Positions 27,726 to 36,912 of a DNA stretch of 64,000 nt are shown in pieces. The DNA is taken from contig CAWKPE010000012.1 of assembly GCA_963851385.1 (NCBI GenBank), positions 248,001-312,000 of the forward strand, given 5' to 3'. Each line of letters starts with the position of its first letter. The first letter of the stretch is position 1. The notes below the pieces were generated by a model. That model did not search any database. It had not been told where the DNA came from and saw only the letters and a program-made list of their open reading frames with translations. Origin of the DNA: CAWEFA01 sp963851385 (lineage in GTDB: Bacteria > Bacteroidota > Bacteroidia > Bacteroidales > DTGW01). The position numbers were made by a program, and so were the translations under genes.

Positions 27726-28412
27726 TTAATGTTTTATCAATTTATTTCTAAGTATTTCAACTCCTTTTCCAGCTTTTTCCATTATAAAATCATATTTTCT
27801 TTTAACGTACGTATTCACAGGATTAGGATCAATAAGAAAAACTTGTGCTTCTTGTGGCGCATAATCTATAAGACCTGCAGCAGGATAAACATTAAGTGAT
27901 GTTCCTACAACCACAAAAATATCAGCCCGTGATGTTAATTCTATTGCTTCTTCAATGGCAGGTACAGGCTCCCCAAACCATACAATATGTGGTCTGAGTT
28001 GTCCACCATTAGGACATACATCACCTAAATTAATATCCTTATAGCCAACTTCAACTATATAACTTGGATCCTTTGTACTTCTTGCCTTTGTGAGTTCTCC
28101 GTGCAAGTGAAGAATATTTTTATTCCCAGCTCTTTCGTGAAGATCGTCAACATTCTGTGTAATAATATGAATATTAAAATATTTTTCAAGTTCCGCCAGT
28201 CCTAAATGACCGGCATTTGGTTTTGCTGATTCAAGCTGTCGCCGGCGCTCATTATAAAAACGAAGAACGAGTTCTTTGTTTTTTAACCATCCATCGTAAC
28301 TGGCAACCTCCATTACATCATAGCTTTCCCATAGTCCTCCCTGCTCCCGAAAGGTTTTTAAACCACTCTCGGCGCTCATTCCTGCACCAGTTAATACAAC
28401 CAAATGTTTCAT
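27726..28412 (-). CDS. cobB: Sirtuin (NAD-dependent protein deacylase)
   Basis: A 228-residue class III sirtuin that removes acyl groups from lysines using NAD+. The NAD-binding start LVVLTGAGMSAESGLKTFR, the catalytic region IITQNVDDLHERAGN with LHLHGEL (His at the catalytic position), and the end IVVGTSLNVYPAAGLIDYAP are all seen. The zinc-binding Cys pairs common to most sirtuins are largely absent (only CPNGG), which puts it in the zinc-poor bacterial group. The ATG at 28412 is used; the preceding codon is TTG. A possible -7 box TAAATTTG lies at 28447-28454. Confidence 0.85.
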   Translation of the reverse strand: MKHLVVLTGAGMSAESGLKTFREQGGLWESYDVMEVASYDGWLKNKELVLRFYNERRRQLESAKPNAGHLGLAELEKYFNIHIITQNVDDLHERAGNKNILHLHGELTKARSTKDPSYIVEVGYKDINLGDVCPNGGQLRPHIVWFGEPVPAIEEAIELTSRADIFVVVGTSLNVYPAAGLIDYAPQEAQVFLIDPNPVNTYVKRKYDFIMEKAGKGVEILRNKLIKH

Positions 28413-28511
28413 CAATATGAAGACTTCTACTTATTATTTATTTTCACAAATTTACCCGAAAAAGAATTGTTTTACTAATAAACATATGCTCGAAAAATAT
28501 TGAAAAACAAA

Positions 28512-28539
28512 AAAGGCACCGGATTAAACCAGTGCCTTT
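28512..28539 (-). terminator. Rho-independent terminator of the gld operon
   Basis: On the minus strand AAAGGCAC and GTGCCTTT form an eight-pair stem around a 12-base loop, followed at once by a T-rich run (TTTTTTGTTTTT). It lies about 150 bases downstream of the DUF4340 gene. Confidence 0.75.
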
Positions 28540-28690
28540 CAAACTAAAGACATATGAGGGAACTTAGGGCTTTTAGGTCTAAGACCTGATGATGTATACG
28601 CTGAAATTATAAAAAAGTTAGAAGAAACTTAATCACCTAACATATTTTTATATACAAATATTTATGCTCAAATCAATTATATGTAGAAAT

Positions 28691-29668
28691 TTATTTTTTC
28701 TTTTTCCCTGCTATAAAATCTTTTTTATTCTTGAAAATTTCTGAATACAATCCTTTATAGCCTGAGGTAAACCAAGACTTTGAATTTTGGTTTGAATTCA
28801 AGATAAAATTATTATTCCCTTGAATATAAGCATCAATTGTAACTGTTTTCATTTCTTTTCCCTCAACAATTACCTGACATTGAGGGTTTAAAGAAGGCAC
28901 ATAATTATCATCAAAAGAAGATGCATTTTTATAAGCTAATGAATTTAAGTATTCAGCAACTTTAGCCGAATCCGCTTTCTGGGTTCCAATCATCCATTGT
29001 TTATCTGCCAGCGAAACAATAAAACTGCTGTCTCCTGGATACTTGAATGAAATTTTATTTACTGCCGGTTTGTCAAAGCGGGCTAAAACCTGGTTGCGAA
29101 ATGTATTAAACTGCCTGTTAAAAGAGAATGAAAGAAACCCATCTATTGCATATACTTCATCTTCACCTGTTAATCTTACATATGTGGTGCCGGTACCACC
29201 ACCACCATACATCTTACTATAAGGATTATTACTAGGTTGATAACTGAATTTTCCAATCAATAAGTCTAACGAAAGCTTGTCTCCTTCATAAACTTTTACC
29301 CGTGTTGCTGTTGTATCAGTTAAATTATACTCAGACCACTTGCTTTTTTCGCGTGAAGCTAAGCGTTGGGTTTTAATTTCTAGCAACATAGTAAGAAGAC
29401 CTTGAACGGAATTTGCTTCCGGATCAGTAGTAATTTTGCCTTTACTTATTTTCCAATCTTTCCCATCCTTAAAGAATTTAATTTCATTTCTGCCTTCGGA
29501 AGCAGGATACAAAAGAACTTTTGTGACTTTTAAACTATCTATATCTACGAGACTTACTTTAAGTGTATTATCAGTAAATTTATGCTGATAAAGCTTTACA
29601 ACTGCAAATGTCACTAGTAATGCAGCAAGAACATAAAGCAGAATATTGTTATTGAATTTCTTAGACAT
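28691..29668 (-). CDS. DUF4340 domain protein
   Basis: A 325-residue envelope protein with an N-terminal membrane anchor (NNILLYVLAALLVTFAVVKL) and a long periplasmic part, about residues 30-320, of the DUF4340 type (LLIGKFSYQPSNNPYSKMYG, VYAIDGFLSFSFNR). Such proteins regularly follow gldF-gldG-like ABC transporter genes, as here. The ATG at 29668 is chosen because GGAGGAGAG lies just upstream and it overlaps the gldG stop by 8 bases. An in-frame upstream ATG would put the first 20 residues inside gldG. The biochemical role is unknown. Confidence 0.8.
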   Translation of the reverse strand: MSKKFNNNILLYVLAALLVTFAVVKLYQHKFTDNTLKVSLVDIDSLKVTKVLLYPASEGRNEIKFFKDGKDWKISKGKITTDPEANSVQGLLTMLLEIKTQRLASREKSKWSEYNLTDTTATRVKVYEGDKLSLDLLIGKFSYQPSNNPYSKMYGGGGTGTTYVRLTGEDEVYAIDGFLSFSFNRQFNTFRNQVLARFDKPAVNKISFKYPGDSSFIVSLADKQWMIGTQKADSAKVAEYLNSLAYKNASSFDDNYVPSLNPQCQVIVEGKEMKTVTIDAYIQGNNNFILNSNQNSKSWFTSGYKGLYSEIFKNKKDFIAGKKKK

Positions 29669-31172
29669 AACTCTCCTCCATTCTTTTAATTCTTTTATTA
29701 CGGTTAATTTGGGACCTGATAAAGCCATAAGCTATAACCAGAAAAATAGGCAGTAGAAAATTAAGCCATTTTAATGTTGCTTTAGTACCGTCTGATAATT
29801 CCTTTATTGGACGGGCAGTTATTGATTTTGTCCGTAAACCAATTAATCCGGTATCATCAGAAAGCCAGTCAATACTGTTTGCCATTAAATTAATATTATC
29901 TGGATTTAGTTGCTGTGCTTGATTTTGATTTCCATTAATTATAAAATCTCCATCTCCAATGACAACCATTTTTGACTCAACATCTCCGGCAAATTTACCT
30001 TCAATTGCAGCAGCAAGTATTACATTCTTTTTTAAAAAATCTGCATCTGTCCACTGTCTTTGGATATTAAAATATACAGGTAACATTTCAACCCCGGATT
30101 TATCTGAAGAGAATGCGAGTGGAGTAAATTTTTTGGAATTATCACCTGAAAATTCTATTGAACTTGGGAATGGTAATAATACCGCTTCGAGACTTCCACT
30201 AATAGGATGTTTTGCAAATGATTTAATAATTGGAATATATGGAAACTGCATATTGCTAACCATTTTAAATCCACCTTGCTGCTGAACAACCTGTACGTTT
30301 GAGCATGATTCATCAATAACAACATTATCGGATATTGAAATTCCTTTTTGTTTAAGCCAAGTTTCCAAACCAGTACTTACTGAAGATCCGTATGCATTTT
30401 GTAAATTGGCACTGACCCTTCCATATGCGACAAACAGACGTCCGCCTTTGGATAAAAAATTATCGAGCTGGGTAAAATATCTTACAGGTATTGTATCTTT
30501 TGGCCGGATAATAATAATTGTTTTAATTCTTTCAGGTATTTTAGTAGTATCCGTTATGGTTAATGGTTCAATATTATATAAAACTGACAGTTCATTATAT
30601 ACTTGTAATATTTCCTGAATAGTAGGTTCTCCATTACCTTGTAAAAGTCCAATTGAAGGCTTATCTTTTACCGATAATTTTTTTATTGCCTCAGAAATAG
30701 AATACTCCAATGCATTCCCGGATTGAATTAAAGGCAAAACTTCTTTTCTTTCACCCATTGAAATTACAGCACCAAGATAAGCTTTAACTTGTTTTTCCTG
30801 GTCTTTTTGTCGAACATTAATCATAACGGGTTGGACTCCATTTTGAACTGCATCTTGTTCAAGACTTTCTTTCTCTCCCGGATTAATAAATTCATATACC
30901 AACATGCCCTTTGAACGATTGTTATATTCTATCAGCATTTCTTTAAAATCTTTTTTTACCTGTTCAACGTAGGGAGGAAGATCTTCCGAGAAATATGCCT
31001 TAACTGTAACAGGTTCAGGAAGGTTTTTTAAGAGTTCTTTTGTGGCCTTACTTAAAGTGTATTGATGATTTTCACTAAAGTCCAGTCTTAAGAAAAAACT
31101 TTGGGAAATCAGGTTGGCAATAACTATAATTGCAGCAACCAATAAAATTGAGATATAAAGCTTATTTTTCAT
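29661..31172 (-). CDS. gldG: GldG-like ABC-transporter auxiliary protein
   Basis: A 503-residue membrane protein. An N-terminal transmembrane segment (residues 5-30) is followed by a large extracytoplasmic region with LPEPVTVKAYFSEDLPPYVE and IKTIIIIRPKDTIPVRYFTQ, typical of the GldG/ABC-auxiliary family. A C-terminal transmembrane segment (LKWLNFLLPIFLVIAYGFI) and a basic tail follow. In Flavobacterium johnsoniae GldA, GldF and GldG form an ABC transporter required for gliding. Many non-gliding Bacteroidota also carry the set, so motility is not implied. Confidence 0.85.
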   Translation of the reverse strand: MKNKLYISILLVAAIIVIANLISQSFFLRLDFSENHQYTLSKATKELLKNLPEPVTVKAYFSEDLPPYVEQVKKDFKEMLIEYNNRSKGMLVYEFINPGEKESLEQDAVQNGVQPVMINVRQKDQEKQVKAYLGAVISMGERKEVLPLIQSGNALEYSISEAIKKLSVKDKPSIGLLQGNGEPTIQEILQVYNELSVLYNIEPLTITDTTKIPERIKTIIIIRPKDTIPVRYFTQLDNFLSKGGRLFVAYGRVSANLQNAYGSSVSTGLETWLKQKGISISDNVVIDESCSNVQVVQQQGGFKMVSNMQFPYIPIIKSFAKHPISGSLEAVLLPFPSSIEFSGDNSKKFTPLAFSSDKSGVEMLPVYFNIQRQWTDADFLKKNVILAAAIEGKFAGDVESKMVVIGDGDFIINGNQNQAQQLNPDNINLMANSIDWLSDDTGLIGLRTKSITARPIKELSDGTKATLKWLNFLLPIFLVIAYGFIRSQINRNKRIKRMEESYV

Positions 31173-31234
31173 ATATTTATTTTCTTAATATTTTTATCTG
31201 AGATTATAATGTGCAAGTATTCAATCTTATTATC

Positions 31235-31963
31235 TTATCCTGTAACTTTTCGTTTAGATAAACTCGTTTCTGCAAGTACTAATCCAAAAAATATCACAGA
31301 CAAAAAATAAATAATATCTTTCGAATCGATAACTCCCCTTTGAATACTTTCATAATGATTAAACAGGCTTAATGTGTTTAGTAATTCTCCAAAAAAGCCA
31401 GTCATACTTCTTGCTAATAATTCAAATATAATATGAAAAAAGAGACAAATAAATATGGTTGCAAGGAAAGCAACAATTTGGTTACTTGTAATTGAACTTA
31501 AAAATAATCCAATGCTAATATAAGCAGCACTCATAAGAATAAGTCCTAAATAACCGCAAACAACTTGTCCCATATCCAGATTACCAATATTAGCAACAGT
31601 AATCACATAAGGTAAGGTAAACGCTAAAGCAATACAAATAAGCAAAAGAGCACCAAGAAATTTACCTATAAGAACTTGCCTGTCTGTCACAGATTTAGTA
31701 AGTAATAATTCAATAGTGCCGGTTTTTCGTTCTTCAGCAATCATTCGCATAGTTAAAGCAGGTATGAAAATCAGCAGGCTCCAGTATGCAGAAAAAGAAA
31801 AGAAATCACTTAATGTTGCTTGTCCTTCAAAAAAAATATTATTCCCGTAAAGCCAGGTAAAAAACCCGCAGAATCCCAGGAATAATGCTAAAAGGACATA
31901 AGCTATCAGTGAATCGAAAAATGAATTTAATTCTCGTTTTGTAATTATCCAAATAGGTTTCAT
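31235..31963 (-). CDS. gldF: GldF-like ABC transporter permease
   Basis: A 242-residue ABC-2-type permease with about six transmembrane segments. The start PIWIITKRELNSFFDSLIAY is characteristic, and the cytoplasmic loop AEERKTGTIELLLTKSV is the ABC-2 coupling motif. It lies between gldA (upstream) and gldG (downstream) on the minus strand. The spacer to gldA is 133 bases and contains a small palindrome. Confidence 0.87.
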   Translation of the reverse strand: MKPIWIITKRELNSFFDSLIAYVLLALFLGFCGFFTWLYGNNIFFEGQATLSDFFSFSAYWSLLIFIPALTMRMIAEERKTGTIELLLTKSVTDRQVLIGKFLGALLLICIALAFTLPYVITVANIGNLDMGQVVCGYLGLILMSAAYISIGLFLSSITSNQIVAFLATIFICLFFHIIFELLARSMTGFFGELLNTLSLFNHYESIQRGVIDSKDIIYFLSVIFFGLVLAETSLSKRKVTG

Positions 31964-32066
31964 GTGTTTAAAGATTTTAGTAGCTCCTTCCTAACCCTCC
32001 CCAAAGGTGATGGAATAAGTCAGAGCATTAATTTAATTAATAATATCATATTATATTTTTCAAATT

Positions 32067-32083
32067 CCTCCCCTTCGGGGAGG
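32067..32083. repeat. Perfect palindrome CCTCCCC-TTC-GGGGAGG
   Basis: A 7-base arm hairpin between gldA and gldF. A related CCCTCCCC block lies at about 31996, so the spacer is bracketed by complementary GC patches in otherwise AT-rich sequence. It could attenuate gldF/gldG expression relative to gldA. Confidence 0.5.
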
Positions 32084-32096
32084 TTAAGTGGGGCAT

Positions 32097-33026
32097 TTAA
32101 TTTATTGTCAATTCTCTAAAAATATCTTCAAGTTTGGCTTCTGAAACAGCCATTTCTGTCAGAATCCATTTATTTTGAACGCAAAGGTTAAAAACCTCAC
32201 GTCGCGAGGTGCAACCGGGACGGCTTTGAACTTCGAAACGGTTTTTATTACGATCAATAAAATCTACCATTGCAACAGTTGACAATCCTTGCAGAGCTTT
32301 AAATATCATGTTAGGTTCGCCATCTTCAATTTTAATCACCAGGGTTTCCTGGCCTTGTGCCTGGTTTCGCAAAGTATCAGCAGTGCCATCAGCAACTATT
32401 TTACCATTATTAATTATCATAATCCTGTCGCAGGTTGCCTCAACTTCAGGAAGAATATGTGTACTTAGAATTACAGTTTTTTCACGACCCAATTCACGAA
32501 TTAATCTTCTAATTTCAACAATTTGATTTGGATCCAAACCAGTTGTAGGTTCATCGAGAATTAAAATATCCGGATTATGAATCATGGCTTGTGCAAGCCC
32601 AACACGCTGACGAAATCCCCGGCTGAGTTCTCCAATTTTTTTATGTTTTTCGGAATTTAATCCGCAAACTTTAACCATTTCTCTAATCCTGTCAGGCACA
32701 TGTTTTTTCTCTACACCCTGCAATGCAGCTGCAAATTCAAGATAATCAATTACTGGCATATCCAGATATAAAGGATTGCTTTCCGGAAGGTATCCAATGT
32801 GCTTTTTAATAATGTCAGCATTATCACGGACAGATTGACCTCCAATGATGACATCTCCTTCATCACAATTCAGGTAGTTAGTAATAATTTTCATTGTAGT
32901 AGTTTTACCTGCTCCGTTAGGCCCCAGGAAGCCGAGAATTTCTCCGGTTTTTACTTCAAATGAAATATTATCAACCGCTTTGGTATAACCGTACTTTTTT
33001 GTTAATTTATCAACTTTAATATCCAT
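32097..33026 (-). CDS. gldA: GldA-like ABC transporter ATP-binding protein
   Basis: A 309-residue ATPase that would power the GldFG transporter. Walker A is GPNGAGKTTT near residue 36, the signature region reads ELSRGFRQRVGLAQAM near 135, and Walker B is ILILDEPTTGLDPNQ near 155. The His switch is in STHILPEV. A C-terminal domain of about 90 residues (from 220) follows. First gene of the gldA-gldF-gldG-DUF4340 run. Confidence 0.9.
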   Translation of the reverse strand: MDIKVDKLTKKYGYTKAVDNISFEVKTGEILGFLGPNGAGKTTTMKIITNYLNCDEGDVIIGGQSVRDNADIIKKHIGYLPESNPLYLDMPVIDYLEFAAALQGVEKKHVPDRIREMVKVCGLNSEKHKKIGELSRGFRQRVGLAQAMIHNPDILILDEPTTGLDPNQIVEIRRLIRELGREKTVILSTHILPEVEATCDRIMIINNGKIVADGTADTLRNQAQGQETLVIKIEDGEPNMIFKALQGLSTVAMVDFIDRNKNRFEVQSRPGCTSRREVFNLCVQNKWILTEMAVSEAKLEDIFRELTIN

Positions 33027-33139
33027 AAAATGAAGTTAATGTTATTAATAAAATTTTATTCATAAATTTAGTTTCAATCAAATTTTTCGCAATATAATTA
33101 ATTCTTTTTACCCAATCTCCAAACACTAATAAATAATAA

Positions 33140-33178
33140 CCCCCGCGAAGTGTCTTTTGAGACCCTGCGCAGGGGGGT
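33140..33178. repeat. GC-rich hairpin between gldA and an upstream gene
   Basis: ACCCCCGCG and the near-complement CGCAGGGGGGT form imperfect arms around a 20-base loop. It lies downstream of the hypothetical gene ending at 33248 (minus strand), so it may end that transcript, although no T-run follows. Confidence 0.45.
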
Positions 33179-33247
33179 GAATATTTAAGTTGAATCAGGA
33201 TTTTTAAACTTTTTCTTCAAAAATTGCAAATGTTTCATATCCTGATT

Positions 33248-33847
33248 CTATAATTCAATTCCTTTATTATAATTTTCCTGCTGTGGCAATACTTTTGGCT
33301 GAGGTTGGGGTTGTGATGAAATGGAATCTTCGGGTGTCTTAAATAAAGGTTTGTTATTGTTAGGAATAGTATTAAAAAAATGTTCAAATAAAGCTTCATT
33401 TTTACGCATCATTTCCTCCATTTCTTTCATGACATTATTATGATATTCATAAAAGTGTGAATCAAAAATATCTCCAAAGAATAAGCTATCATTATCTAAA
33501 AAATCATTATTGAGTGAAAATGCTGAATCAATTCCAAACGAATTATTGCCATACTGTTTATCTTGAAATTGTTTTTCAATGTTTTGAAAAATTGAATCTC
33601 TTTCATCAGGATTAATATTGTTGCCAGACCAGGTAGAAATATAAGTTGAATCGTAACTGGTTATGTTGCCGTTTTTATCAGTTTGCTTTTTCACACTAAT
33701 TTGCACATTAGGTTTATTGTTTTTACAATCATTTATTTGTGCCATTGTTTCAAAGTTTATTGAAATAACTAAAACTCCGAAAATAATTATCAAGTTTCCT
33801 AAAGCTAAATACCTGAATTTTGTTTTTGTTTTCATATCCCTATTCAT
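33248..33847 (-). CDS. Hypothetical exported protein, Asn/Asp-rich
   Basis: A 199-residue protein not recognised as a characterised family. It has a hydrophobic N-terminal signal (about residues 13-35, ending in FETMAQ) and then a segment VQISVKKQTDKNGNITSYDS followed by TYISTWSG. The middle is rich in Asn, Asp and Phe, and a helix-prone stretch VMKEMEEMMRKNEALFEHFF precedes a Gln-Pro tail (SQPQPQPKVLPQQE). It is probably periplasmic or surface-exposed. A candidate -7 box (TATTTTTG) lies at 33897-33904 on this strand. No functional inference is possible from neighbours. Confidence 0.6.
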   Translation of the reverse strand: MNRDMKTKTKFRYLALGNLIIIFGVLVISINFETMAQINDCKNNKPNVQISVKKQTDKNGNITSYDSTYISTWSGNNINPDERDSIFQNIEKQFQDKQYGNNSFGIDSAFSLNNDFLDNDSLFFGDIFDSHFYEYHNNVMKEMEEMMRKNEALFEHFFNTIPNNNKPLFKTPEDSISSQPQPQPKVLPQQENYNKGIEL

Positions 33848-34309
33848 TATATTAAAATATAGAATATTGAATCTGAAAATTTAAAATGTGATGTTGCAAA
33901 AATATAAAAATCATTATAGGGCGTGCAACAGCTTTAAAATGGCTTAACTCATTTTAACAATGTTTAACAAACAATTTAAATATATCTCTGCCAAAAATCA
34001 ATGTCAAAAAGCAATAGCCACATTTCCCCTTTGAAGGTAATTACGCTGACTAAAAAACATTTAAGAAAATATCGAATAAGGAATTATAAAATGTGAAGTA
34101 GTTGATTTACTTCATCCCGAAGCATCAAATACGCGCCAAGCTAAGAAACATAAGTTCTTTATATAAGTTATTCTAAAGGCACGTAGGGCCGGAATATTGG
34201 TAGCCCTTATGTTAGTTCCATTGCCTTTGAAGAGGGCAAGGAGATATACTGTAAATATTAATTACATTATAATTTGAATTTTAAAAAGTTCGTAAAACTA
34301 CACTTTTTA
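33848..34309. other. 462-bp intergenic region with structured repeat sequence
   Basis: Noncoding. It holds a small hairpin GAAGTAGTTGATTTACTTC (about 34095-34113) and a nested structure at about 34174-34236, where AAAGGCA and TGCCTTT flank TAGGGC...GCCCTTA around AATATTGGTAG. The latter resembles dispersed Bacteroidota palindromes. No reading frame looks coding. Confidence 0.5.
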
Positions 34310-35929
34310 TTAATTTTCACTTCGTGCTGAAAGAACTTCTACCGCTTTGTCAAGTGTACCATCAATTTCGCTGATTACCGGATAAAACCCGTCATTGTCA
34401 AAGAAATTACGGGCTATATAAGCTTTAACCTGAGTTTTAATAAGTTTACCTGAAACTTTTAATTCATTATTTTTAGGATAAATTCCCTGTTTATTACAAT
34501 AATTGATAAATTTTTCAAAAAACTTATCTTTATCAAGATACTCTATAAATGTTCCCAGGTTAGTAAGAGTTTTTAATTTAGAACGATTAGCATCACTATA
34601 ATTAAAAGCAAACTTATAAATAAGGTTCATGTCACGTACTTCAAAATAGAATTTTGAAAAACCACTTGTATCGAAGGGAACAAAAATATCAGGCATAATA
34701 CCTCCACCCCCATAAACTGTTTTGCCTTTAGGTGTTTTATATTTCAAAGAGTCGTTAAAGTGAATACTGTCTCTATTTTCAAGTTCACCGTGCATATAAC
34801 GATAATTTAAATCTTTAAAATAGTCTTCTTCACCGTGATTATATGGTTTTTGAATACAACGTCCGGTAGGTGTATAATACCTCGCAACAGTAAGCCTTAT
34901 TGCTGAGCCATCAGACAACATTGCCTGCTCCTGAACCAAACCCTTTCCAAAAGAACGGCGTCCAATAATTAAACCACGATCATTGTCCTGTATGGCACCA
35001 GCAAATATTTCAGAAGCAGAAGCCGAATATTCATCAATAATTACAGCGAGATCCACATCCTTGCAAGTACCTGCAGCTGTAGCTTTGAAATCTTCACGTG
35101 GTTTAGCCCTACCCTTTGTATAGACTATCAATTCTCCTTCATTCAAAAACTGATCAGCCAGATTTATTGCGGCATCAAGATATCCTCCACCATTTCCTCT
35201 CAAATCAAGGACTAATTTTTTTAATCCTTTGCTTTTTAATTTTTCTATAGCTGTATAAAATTCTTCGCTTGTTGTCCTTGCAAACTGAGAAATTTTAATA
35301 TAACCAGTTAAATCATTTAGCATATAGGCAACATCAATACTGTATAAAGGAATTTTATTGCGTCTGATATCAAATACCAATTCTCTTTTGCTGGTTGGCC
35401 TTTTTATAGTAACTTTCACAAAAGTGCCTTCAGGTCCTTTTAACTTTTTAACTATATTTTCACTGTTCATTTTTACACCTGCAACTATAATGCTGTCCAC
35501 TTTCACAATCCGGTCACCAGGTAATATGCCAATAAGTGCTGAAGGACCGTTAGGTATTGTATTTATCACGATTACAGTATCATTTAAAATGTTAAATTGC
35601 ACTCCAATGCCACTAAAATTGCCTTCAAGAGGTTCATTTACTGATTGAATTTCATCTGCAGGAATATAAACCGAATGAGGATCTAAACCTTTCAGAAGAG
35701 TAACTATTGCATCATCGGTGAGTTTGGCCGGAGAAATTGTATCTACATATTCTTCTTCAATATATTTTAAGACATTGTTAAGTTTATCACTTTTAGGATA
35801 AAGCAAAATTCCGCTACCACTTAATTGCTGATGTTTGCAAATATTAAGTCCAATTAATATCCCAAACACTAAAGCTATTGAAATTATCAGTGGTAGATAG
35901 ACCTTAAATTTTTTATCTTTATTTTCCAT
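34310..35929 (-). CDS. S41 family C-terminal processing peptidase
   Basis: A 539-residue CtpA/Prc-like serine protease with an N-terminal membrane anchor (residues 10-28). It has a PDZ domain at about 85-170 (GNFSGIGVQFNILNDTVIVI, PSALIGILPGDRIVKVDSI). The S41 catalytic domain follows, with the Ser in DEYSASASEIFAGAIQDNDR and the Lys in GRRSFGKGLVQEQ (Ser-Lys dyad). A C-terminal extension of about 130 residues follows. It is periplasmic. The dCMP deaminase gene lies 16 bases upstream on the same strand. Confidence 0.9.
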   Translation of the reverse strand: MENKDKKFKVYLPLIISIALVFGILIGLNICKHQQLSGSGILLYPKSDKLNNVLKYIEEEYVDTISPAKLTDDAIVTLLKGLDPHSVYIPADEIQSVNEPLEGNFSGIGVQFNILNDTVIVINTIPNGPSALIGILPGDRIVKVDSIIVAGVKMNSENIVKKLKGPEGTFVKVTIKRPTSKRELVFDIRRNKIPLYSIDVAYMLNDLTGYIKISQFARTTSEEFYTAIEKLKSKGLKKLVLDLRGNGGGYLDAAINLADQFLNEGELIVYTKGRAKPREDFKATAAGTCKDVDLAVIIDEYSASASEIFAGAIQDNDRGLIIGRRSFGKGLVQEQAMLSDGSAIRLTVARYYTPTGRCIQKPYNHGEEDYFKDLNYRYMHGELENRDSIHFNDSLKYKTPKGKTVYGGGGIMPDIFVPFDTSGFSKFYFEVRDMNLIYKFAFNYSDANRSKLKTLTNLGTFIEYLDKDKFFEKFINYCNKQGIYPKNNELKVSGKLIKTQVKAYIARNFFDNDGFYPVISEIDGTLDKAVEVLSARSEN

Positions 35930-35945
35930 TTTACATGTATTATAG

Positions 35946-36380
35946 CTATGTTATTTGAATTATTTCAATGCCTGCCCTTTCAAGCAGTTTAAGTCCATCT
36001 TCGTTGCGGTATTTATCATTAAATACAACTCGGCGAATTCCTGATTGAATAATTAGTTTAGAACATTCTAAACAGGGAGAAGTTGTTATATACAGGGTAG
36101 AGTTTTCACTACTATTATTAGATTTTGCAACTTTGGTTATTGCATTGGCTTCAGCATGCAGAACGTAGGGTTTGGTTTTATTTTCTTCATCTTCACAATT
36201 ATTTTCAAAACCTGAAGGAGTGCCATTGTAACCATCCGAAATAATCATTCTGTCTTTTACAATTAGTGCTCCTACCTGTTTACGCTTGCAATATGAATTC
36301 TGTGCCCAAATACTTGCCATCTCAAGATAACGCCTGTCTAAGAGTTCCTGTTTCTCTATTTTACTATTATTTTCTTCCAT
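35946..36380 (-). CDS. dCMP deaminase family protein
   Basis: A 144-residue zinc deaminase, most likely converting dCMP to dUMP for thymidylate synthesis. Zinc ligands and the catalytic Glu are in VLHAEANAI (His and Glu), with the Cys pair in TSPCLECSKLI. The substrate-loop GYNGTPSGFENNCEDEE is typical of dCMP deaminase / ComEB-type proteins. It is the first gene of a pair with the S41 peptidase. Confidence 0.88.
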   Translation of the reverse strand: MEENNSKIEKQELLDRRYLEMASIWAQNSYCKRKQVGALIVKDRMIISDGYNGTPSGFENNCEDEENKTKPYVLHAEANAITKVAKSNNSSENSTLYITTSPCLECSKLIIQSGIRRVVFNDKYRNEDGLKLLERAGIEIIQIT

Positions 36381-36420
36381 TAATTAAAATACTTAACGAT
36401 GATTGATCCAGAAAATTTTG

Positions 36421-36428
36421 CAAACTTA
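36421..36428 (-). promoter_or_regulatory. -7 promoter box of the dCMP deaminase / S41 operon
   Basis: Minus strand TAAGTTTG matches TAnnTTTG and lies 40 bases upstream of the dCMP deaminase ATG. Confidence 0.42.
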
Positions 36429-36606
36429 GCAACTATGATGTTAAATTCCATATATGAATACAGAATAAAAATTTAATAATTGATATAAAAAAATATTCCA
36501 TAATGACTTTAGGTAATAGTACAATTTAGGGTCTGTTTTTCATTCTTAATTTATATTAAGGCATCTCTGATAACCAAATTTCAAAAATAATAGATGCAGG
36601 TTTCAT

Positions 36607-36658
36607 GATACAGGATGTAGTGATGTCGGGCTTTTTCTTGAATCCTGCATCCTGTATC
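36607..36658. repeat. Palindrome of the GATACAGGATGCAGG family, copy 1
   Basis: GATACAGGATGTAG (36607-36620) faces CTGCATCCTGTATC (36645-36658), matching in 13 of 14 positions. Related copies occur at 61386-61452 and 63681-63741. Otherwise the 532-base gap 36381-36912 between divergent genes is AT-rich, with nothing else recognised apart from the promoter box. Confidence 0.6.
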
Positions 36659-36912
36659 TTATAATAAAAAATGAGTTTTTAGAAGTTCCCATCACATAAA
36701 ATCTAATATAAAATATGACATATCATTTTTTATTCTATTTCAAAAAATAATGACGGCTTGCAAATTTACTGTTTATCTTCAACTTATGTTACTTATGCTT
36801 TCTTTTCGGCATCTTTAAATATGTTTTTTTGTTGAAAAGACCGAAAAATTTCTACTTTTACGCCTTAAATAAAATCAAATAAATATTTTGTATATCATAA
36901 TTTTTTATTTTA

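Noticed and set aside
28565..28632. Short coding-like stretch (LGLLGLRPDDVYAEIIKK) after the gld operon terminator
   Set aside because: It has a stop codon just upstream in frame, no start codon or ribosome site, and only about 22 codons; too little to call a gene or a relic.
29661..33026. Inferring gliding motility from gldA-gldF-gldG
   Set aside because: Only the ABC transporter part is present in the window, and many non-gliding Bacteroidota carry it.
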